Shown one piece after another: positions 13,435 through 18,255 of a stretch of DNA of 18,255 nucleotides (position 1 is its first letter; each line of letters begins with the position of its first letter). The translations under genes were made by a program, and so were the position numbers. A model generated the notes under the pieces. That model worked only from the letters and a program-made list of their open reading frames with translations, searched no databases and was not told the DNA's origin. Source of the stretch: an uncultured Pseudomonadota bacterium (GTDB taxonomy: Bacteria > Pseudomonadota > Gammaproteobacteria > Burkholderiales > SG8-41); contig CAMPGR010000078.1 in NCBI GenBank assembly GCA_946885605.1, forward strand, positions 1 through 18,255, given 5' to 3'.

Positions 13435-16092
13435 CTAGCCCAGGACCGGATTGGTCTTTTCGGGATCGATGCCGTATTTGGCGATTGCTTGAGACACCTT
13501 CGCGCGGGAAAGCTTCTCCTGGTCGGCTAGAGCTTTCAGGGCCGCCACCGCAATATAGTGGCGATCGACTTCGAAGAACCCGCGCAACCGTTCCCGCGTA
13601 TCGGAGCGACCGAAACCGTCGGTGCCGAGCGCATGGAAGTGGCGTGTCGGGATGGAGCCGCGCACCTGGTCGGCGAACAGCTTGATGTAATCCGTTGCGG
13701 CGATTACCGGGCCTGGCCGGTTCTCGAGGCAAGTGGCGACGTGACTCAAGCGCGGCTCGCTCTCCGGGTGCAGCATGTTCCACCGTTGCACCTCGATTCC
13801 GTCGCGCCGCAGTTCGTTGAAGCTGGTCACGCTCCAGATATCGGAGGCCACACCGAAGTCCCTTTCCAGCAGTCCCGCGGCGGCTATCACTTCGCGCAGG
13901 ATGGTGCCGCTGCCGAGCAACTGCACTTTCGGCTCAGTCGCGTCCGCCTCGCTTTCGCTGAATAGATACATGCCCTTCAGGATCGCCTTCTCTACGCCTT
14001 CCGGCATCGCCGGATGCGCATAGTTCTCGTTCATCAGGGTGATGTAATAGTAGACGTCCTCCTGTTCCTGATACATGCGGCGCAGGCCATCCTGGATGAT
14101 GACTGCGATTTCATAGGAGAAGGCCGGGTCGTATGAAACGCAGTTGGGCAGGGTACTGGCAAGAATATGGCTGTGCCCGTCCTGATGCTGCAGCCCCTCG
14201 CCGTTCAGCGTGGTTCGGCCGGCGGTGCCGCCCAGCAGGAATCCCCGTGCGCGCATGTCGCCTGACGCCCAGGCAAGATCACCGACCCGCTGGAAGCCGA
14301 ACATCGAGTAAAAAATAAAGAACGGGATCATCGGAACGCCGTTGGTGCTGTACGAAGTCGCCGCAGCCATCCAGGAGGCAATCGCACCCGGCTCGGTGAT
14401 CCCTTCCTGCAGGACTTGGCCATTCCTGCTTTCCCTGTAGAACATCAGCTGGTCGGCGTCCTGCGGCGTATACAGCTGCCCGACATGCGAGTAGATGCCG
14501 AGCGTTCGAAACATGCCTTCCATACCGAAAGTACGCGACTCGTCGGGAATGATGGGCACTACGTGCCGGCCAATGCTCTTGTCGCGCACCAGCGTCGTCA
14601 GTATGCGGACAAATGCCATCGTTGTGGAGATTTCGCGGTCTTCCGTGCTTTTGAGCAGCGCTTCGAATGCCGCGAGCGGCGGCACTTGTAACGCCGCCGC
14701 CTTGCGTCGGCGCCTTGGCAGTGACCCGCCCATTGCCGCGATGCGGCGGCGCAGGTACTGCATTTCCGGGCTGTCCTCCTCCGGTTTGTAAAAGGAAACT
14801 TTCTCGAGCTGGTCGTCGCCGATCGGCACCTCGAAGCGATCGCGGAACGCCCGGATCGACGAAGTCCCCATCTTCTTCTGCTGATGGGTTGTGTTCTGGC
14901 CTTCGCCGGCCTCCCCCATGCCGTAGCCCTTCACGGTCTTGGCGAGGATCACCGTGGGCTGCCCCCGGTGTTTCACGGCCGCAGCGTAGGCCGCGTATAC
15001 CTTGTGCGGATCGTGGCCGCCACGATTCAGTCGCCAGATGTCGTCGTCCGACATGCTGGCTGTCATCGCCCGCAACTCGGGGTATTTACCGAAGAAACGC
15101 TCGCGCACGAAGGCACCGTCGTGCGACTTGAAGGCCTGGTACTCACCGTCGACCGCTTCCTCCATGCGCTTCAGCAACGTACCGTGCTTGTCGCGCATGA
15201 TGAGTGAATCCCAATAGGAACCCCAGATCACCTTGATGACGTTCCAGCCCGCACCACGGAAGTAGGCCTCGAGCTCCTGGATGATTTTGGAGTTGCCGCG
15301 CACGGGCCCGTCCAGGCGCTGCAGGTTACAGTTGATCACGAAAATCAGGTTGTCGAGCTTCTCGCGGCCGGCGAGCGAAATCGCGCCGAGAGACTCCGGC
15401 TCGTCCATTTCACCATCGCCCAGGAATGCCCAGACCTTGCGGTCGCGCTGTTCGAGGATGCCCCGATCGTCGAGGTAGCGCAGAAAGCGCGCCTGATAGA
15501 CCGCCATTAACGGCCCCAGGCCCATCGATACGGTGGGGAACTGCCAAAAGTCGGGCATCAGCCATGGGTGCGGATAAGACGCGAGTCCCCTTCCATCGAC
15601 TTCGCGCCGGAAGTTTTCGAGCTGTTCTTCGGTGATGCGTCCTTCCAGGAACGCACGGGCGTATATTCCCGGCGATGAATGGCCCTGGAAGTAGATCAGG
15701 TCACCCGGAAATTCATCGTTGGCAGCGCGGAAAAAATGGTTGAAGCCAACGTCGTACAACACCGCGGCGGAGGCAAAAGTGGCGATATGTCCGCCAATTC
15801 CGGGAGATTGCTTGTTGGCCCGTGTCACCATCGCGAGCGCGTTCCAGCGCACCAGAGAACGGATTTTGTGCTCGATCGCGGCATCGCCCGGACTTCTCTC
15901 CTGCAGATCGGGCGGTATGGTATTGAGATAGGCGGTGTTGGCGGTGAGCGGGATGTGGGTGCCGCGAAGGCGTGCGCAGTTTACGAGTTCCTCGAGAAGG
16001 TATTGCGCTCGCTCCCTGCCCTCGGTCTCGATTACCGAGTCCAGCGCCTGCAGCCACTCCTGCGTCTCCTGCGGGTCGACGTCAAATGCCAT
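13435..16092 (-). CDS. aceE: Pyruvate dehydrogenase E1 component, homodimeric type
   Basis: An 885-residue protein, matching E. coli AceE (887) in length and along its whole course: DVDPQETQEWLQALDSVI at the start, the ThDP signature FLGDGEMDEPES with GDG at 225-227 and FVINCNLQRLDGP after it, then VKGYGMGEAGEG and the C-terminal transketolase-like domain. It decarboxylates pyruvate and passes the acetyl group to the lipoyl domain of AceF. The ATG at 16092 matches the E. coli N-terminus and has GGAA 9 bases upstream. A TTG 15 bases earlier is in frame but less likely. The gene downstream is convergent, so aceF and lpd are not in an operon with it. Upstream, 77 bases away, is the EF-hand gene. 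Confidence 0.97.
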   Translation of the reverse strand: MAFDVDPQETQEWLQALDSVIETEGRERAQYLLEELVNCARLRGTHIPLTANTAYLNTIPPDLQERSPGDAAIEHKIRSLVRWNALAMVTRANKQSPGIGGHIATFASAAVLYDVGFNHFFRAANDEFPGDLIYFQGHSSPGIYARAFLEGRITEEQLENFRREVDGRGLASYPHPWLMPDFWQFPTVSMGLGPLMAVYQARFLRYLDDRGILEQRDRKVWAFLGDGEMDEPESLGAISLAGREKLDNLIFVINCNLQRLDGPVRGNSKIIQELEAYFRGAGWNVIKVIWGSYWDSLIMRDKHGTLLKRMEEAVDGEYQAFKSHDGAFVRERFFGKYPELRAMTASMSDDDIWRLNRGGHDPHKVYAAYAAAVKHRGQPTVILAKTVKGYGMGEAGEGQNTTHQQKKMGTSSIRAFRDRFEVPIGDDQLEKVSFYKPEEDSPEMQYLRRRIAAMGGSLPRRRRKAAALQVPPLAAFEALLKSTEDREISTTMAFVRILTTLVRDKSIGRHVVPIIPDESRTFGMEGMFRTLGIYSHVGQLYTPQDADQLMFYRESRNGQVLQEGITEPGAIASWMAAATSYSTNGVPMIPFFIFYSMFGFQRVGDLAWASGDMRARGFLLGGTAGRTTLNGEGLQHQDGHSHILASTLPNCVSYDPAFSYEIAVIIQDGLRRMYQEQEDVYYYITLMNENYAHPAMPEGVEKAILKGMYLFSESEADATEPKVQLLGSGTILREVIAAAGLLERDFGVASDIWSVTSFNELRRDGIEVQRWNMLHPESEPRLSHVATCLENRPGPVIAATDYIKLFADQVRGSIPTRHFHALGTDGFGRSDTRERLRGFFEVDRHYIAVAALKALADQEKLSRAKVSQAIAKYGIDPEKTNPVLG

Positions 16093-16169
16093 GTCGCTCG
16101 ATTCCAAACGATTATGCAGCCGGCACGAGACTTGCGGCTCATCGTGCGAGGGAATGGAGCCGTCCGCGG

Positions 16170-16454
16170 TTAGCGTCGCGTCCCGTACTGCTGCTCGATG
16201 TAGCGCTGCAATTCAGACGTCGTTACGACGTCGTCCCGGTTGATGTCCATGTCGGCGAAACGCGGCGCGAAATTGAGATCGCCCTCGGCCTCCAGTCGCG
16301 TCACTGTTCCGTCCACGTCGCGGTCAAGCGATTGAAACAGGCCCATGTCACGTGCTGCGGAGCGCCGGTCATACTCCGTCTTGTCGTTCGCCGCGGCACC
16401 CATGGCGCATGCCATCAGCAATGCGATCGCTCCGGCCTGGCGCATAGATTTCAT
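16170..16454 (-). CDS. Small secreted EF-hand protein
   Basis: A 94-residue protein with a signal peptide (MKSMRQAGAIALLMACAMGAAA) and two EF-hand loops. The first is at residues 44-55 (D-R-D-V-D-G-T-V-T-R-L-E). The second is at 70-81 (D-I-N-R-D-D-V-V-T-T-S-E) and has Asp at position 6, where Gly is usual. It should bind calcium outside the cytoplasm. The ATG at 16454 is chosen because AGAGG lies 7 bases upstream. In-frame ATGs at 16460 and 16478 are alternatives. It follows the cyclo-ligase gene by 50 bases and precedes aceE. No functional tie to either is evident. The C-terminal EF region is complete at 94 residues, so it does not look truncated. Confidence 0.85.
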   Translation of the reverse strand: MKSMRQAGAIALLMACAMGAAANDKTEYDRRSAARDMGLFQSLDRDVDGTVTRLEAEGDLNFAPRFADMDINRDDVVTTSELQRYIEQQYGTRR

Positions 16455-16504
16455 ATTCATACCTCTGATCCCTTTCACACTGTCGATAACCGCACCAACG
16501 ACTT

Positions 16505-17725
16505 CTAGGCATTAGAGTCGTGCGCTTCCAGCGCGTCCACCAGCACGTCGCACGCTTCGATGTTGAGCAGGTGCGACTCCTGCATGGCGAAAAGCGCACC
16601 CCGCGCGAAACCCTGCTCCACGTAAGGCAAAGCCTCGTTGATTTTGCGCGCGACCCACTGCTGACCGCGATTGAGGAATTGCAGCCGGGCTATCCTGTCT
16701 TCCACGGCCAGCGCCTTGTTCAAAAAAGCGCCCGTTGCTGTGCTCGGTATGCCGCTCATGCGCCGGATCAGATCGATCAATATCGAGCAGTTCCTTGCCT
16801 CGTCACGCTGGACGGCGAGAAGTTGGCTCCACGCCGGTGTATCGGGCTCGTAATCCTGCAGGAAAGCCGCGAGCACCTTGGCGCCGGCCCGCTCCGCTTC
16901 CAGCAGCATATTGAGCAATCCGACAAGCTCCACCGTTGTCATCATTTGCGACTTACCGAGGTCATTCTGCGCAATCTCGTGCGAGAAGCGAGGGCGCGAT
17001 CTGGAACTCTCGGCCATCCGGCGGGGCAGGCGGCGGCCTTCCAGCAAGGACTTCGCATGCGCCCGACACTCCTCCGCATTGAGGAGCGCGAGCCTGCCAC
17101 CTCCCGCGCGGTAGATGCCGTTCTCGGTCACGATGAAGTCCATTGGGATGTCGTGCGGCTGCGGATGGATCGTGTGCAGACGCAATGCCTCGTAACTGAC
17201 CCCGATCGCAAGCACGCGCCGCTCGAGCGCAGCCAGCGTTCGGTCGAAATACCCGCCGCCGTAACCCAGCCGGTAACCCTGCTCGTCGAAACCGTTCATC
17301 GGGATCACCGCCGCGTCGGGCAGGAGGATCTCGGTGGCGTCCGGCACCGGGATGTCATAGACGCCGGGCGTCATCGGCGCGCCGGGCCACCACTTGCGGA
17401 ATTGCAGCGGATGTCCCTTCTCGACCACGACCGGCAGTGCGGCCATCGCACCTCGCGCGCGCCAGTGCCGGATCGCGAACCGCGCATCGAACTCGCCCTT
17501 GTAGGGCCAGCAGAAGCCGACCACCGAGCCCGCTCCCAGGAGAAATCCGCCGTGCAAAAACCCGGTGATGCGATCGTTTCGCTCGTGCCGTTGCTTATCG
17601 CTCAGCGCGAGCCGGCGTGCGATGAGATCATCGCGCCGCGCCTTGCGCCATACTTTTATCTCGTTCCAGTTTTCCATGTCTGCGCTGCCGCTGCTGCTTG
17701 GGTCGCGCATCGCGGCGCTTCTCAT
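16505..17725 (-). CDS. 5-formyltetrahydrofolate cyclo-ligase fused to a helical (DUF6306-like) domain
   Basis: A 406-residue protein. Residues about 18-205 are a 5-formyl-THF cyclo-ligase, with KARRDDLIARR near the N-terminus and the ATP/folate motif NGFDEQGYRLGYGGGYFDR (GYGGGYFDR at 154-162). The enzyme turns 5-formyl-THF into 5,10-methenyl-THF with ATP, in the cytoplasm. Cyclo-ligases are normally about 190-200 residues. Here a linker (about 215-260) leads to an extra alpha-helical domain (about 262-400) with E276/E278 and D308-E309 in helices. It resembles what I recall as DUF6306, and the glutamate pattern hints at a ferritin-like bundle, but that is uncertain. The ATG at 17725 overlaps the DUF488 stop as ATGA and has AGGAAA upstream. 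MENW at 17677 lacks a ribosome site. Confidence 0.87.
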   Translation of the reverse strand: MRSAAMRDPSSSGSADMENWNEIKVWRKARRDDLIARRLALSDKQRHERNDRITGFLHGGFLLGAGSVVGFCWPYKGEFDARFAIRHWRARGAMAALPVVVEKGHPLQFRKWWPGAPMTPGVYDIPVPDATEILLPDAAVIPMNGFDEQGYRLGYGGGYFDRTLAALERRVLAIGVSYEALRLHTIHPQPHDIPMDFIVTENGIYRAGGGRLALLNAEECRAHAKSLLEGRRLPRRMAESSRSRPRFSHEIAQNDLGKSQMMTTVELVGLLNMLLEAERAGAKVLAAFLQDYEPDTPAWSQLLAVQRDEARNCSILIDLIRRMSGIPSTATGAFLNKALAVEDRIARLQFLNRGQQWVARKINEALPYVEQGFARGALFAMQESHLLNIEACDVLVDALEAHDSNA

Positions 17726-18102
17726 CGCGAAATTTCCTTTCTGGTACGCTTTCCTGCACAGCGCCGTTCCTGGAGGACTTCGCGAAGCACAACGGCGTGG
17801 CTGTGCGCGGTATCGCGCGCGCCGTAGATCAGGGTCACGCGGCCCCGGCGCCGCAGCTCATCCAGCAGGCGCAGCAGATCGGTGCGCTGCGCGAGCTCGA
17901 CACGGTATTTCGCCGCGAACGGCTCCCAACGGCGGGGGTCGTGACCGTACCAGCGGCGTAATGCATCGCTGGGCGCCGCATCCTTGAGCCAGAAGTCGAT
18001 TGCCAACTCGGTCTTGCTCAGACCGCGCGGCCACAGCCGGTCCACCAGCACGCGCATACCGTCGCTGAGTGAGGGTCGTTCGTAGGCGCGCTTCAAGACC
18101 AC
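17722..18102 (-). CDS. DUF488 (YeaO-like) family protein
   Basis: A 126-residue protein with the clear family pattern: LKRAYERPSLSDGMRVLVDRLWPRGLSK, then DFWLKDAAPSDALRRWYGHDP..RW, and VTLIYGARDTAHSHAVVLREVL. The function of DUF488 proteins is unknown. The start is the GTG at 18102. The frame continues upstream to a stop at 18181 without a normal start codon, and it is lysine- and arginine-rich there. No clear ribosome site precedes the GTG. The stop overlaps the cyclo-ligase start by 4 bases (ATGA), so the two are coupled. The last residues (RRCAGKRTRKEISR) are basic and run past the usual family end. Confidence 0.88.
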   Translation of the reverse strand: MVLKRAYERPSLSDGMRVLVDRLWPRGLSKTELAIDFWLKDAAPSDALRRWYGHDPRRWEPFAAKYRVELAQRTDLLRLLDELRRRGRVTLIYGARDTAHSHAVVLREVLQERRCAGKRTRKEISR

Positions 18103-18228
18103 CGCGCGGCGTGTGCCGCGTTTGCGTGTCTTGCGCCCCGCGACGCGCTTAAGTAGCAGTTCTCCCAGACAACCTCCAGGCTATTGATTCTCGTGCAAAC
18201 GGTTGACAACCCTCTGCACCACAAATCT

Positions 18229-18255
18229 CCCCTCGCCCGCGACACGGGAGAGGGG
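18229..18255. repeat. REP-like palindrome at the right edge
   Basis: CCCCTC (18229-18234) pairs with GAGGGG (18250-18255), and inside it CCC (18236-18238) pairs with GGG (18246-18248). The form is that of the dispersed CTCCCC...GGGGAG palindromes found between genes in many GC-rich proteobacteria. It touches the window end, so its full extent is unknown. The 18103-18228 stretch otherwise shows no recognisable feature. Confidence 0.5.

Overview
The window is GC-rich and gene-dense, with chromosomal housekeeping and accessory genes. The mix of Bug/TctC-type periplasmic binding proteins, a TctA-type permease, a homodimeric AceE-type pyruvate dehydrogenase and short dispersed palindromes suggests a proteobacterium, most likely a betaproteobacterium (Burkholderiales-like). 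This is inferred from gene content only. I found no rRNA, tRNA, CRISPR array, transposase or phage gene, and no gene-free stretch above 300 bases.

Layout. (1) 3507 to 1, minus strand: two overlapping DUF1538 membrane proteins, a PII-like regulator and a thiamine-diphosphate-dependent enzyme of the acetolactate synthase superfamily, which runs off the left edge. (2) 3773-5374, plus strand: a three-gene secreted redox cluster. The first gene is a peroxiredoxin whose peroxidatic cysteine position is an in-frame TGA, read here as selenocysteine, with a SECIS-like hairpin just after it. A TlpA-like thioredoxin-fold protein and a four-helix membrane protein follow. A strong intrinsic terminator lies inside the signal-peptide region of the TlpA-like gene. 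(3) 10817 to 5492, minus strand: a tripartite tricarboxylate transporter (TctC-like binding protein and a TctA-TctB fusion permease), 6-phosphogluconolactonase and a polysaccharide pyruvyl transferase family protein. A roughly 91-bp copy of the 3' end of the permease gene recurs at 5371-5461, right after the redox cluster. (4) 11081-13359, plus strand: a second Bug-type binding protein, divergent from the first, and an alpha/beta hydrolase. (5) 18102 to 13435, minus strand: a DUF488 protein overlapping a 5-formyltetrahydrofolate cyclo-ligase with an extra C-terminal helical domain, a small secreted EF-hand protein, and aceE without aceF or lpd beside it.

How the genes may work together. The selenoperoxiredoxin and TlpA-like protein look like a peroxide reductase and its extracytoplasmic thiol partner. 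The DUF1538 pair with PII looks like a regulated ion or solute transport unit. The TctC and TctA-TctB genes form a complete secondary uptake system for an unknown carboxylate. The strongest candidate for something unusual is the selenoprotein with its SECIS-like element and the terminator that separates it from its neighbour.
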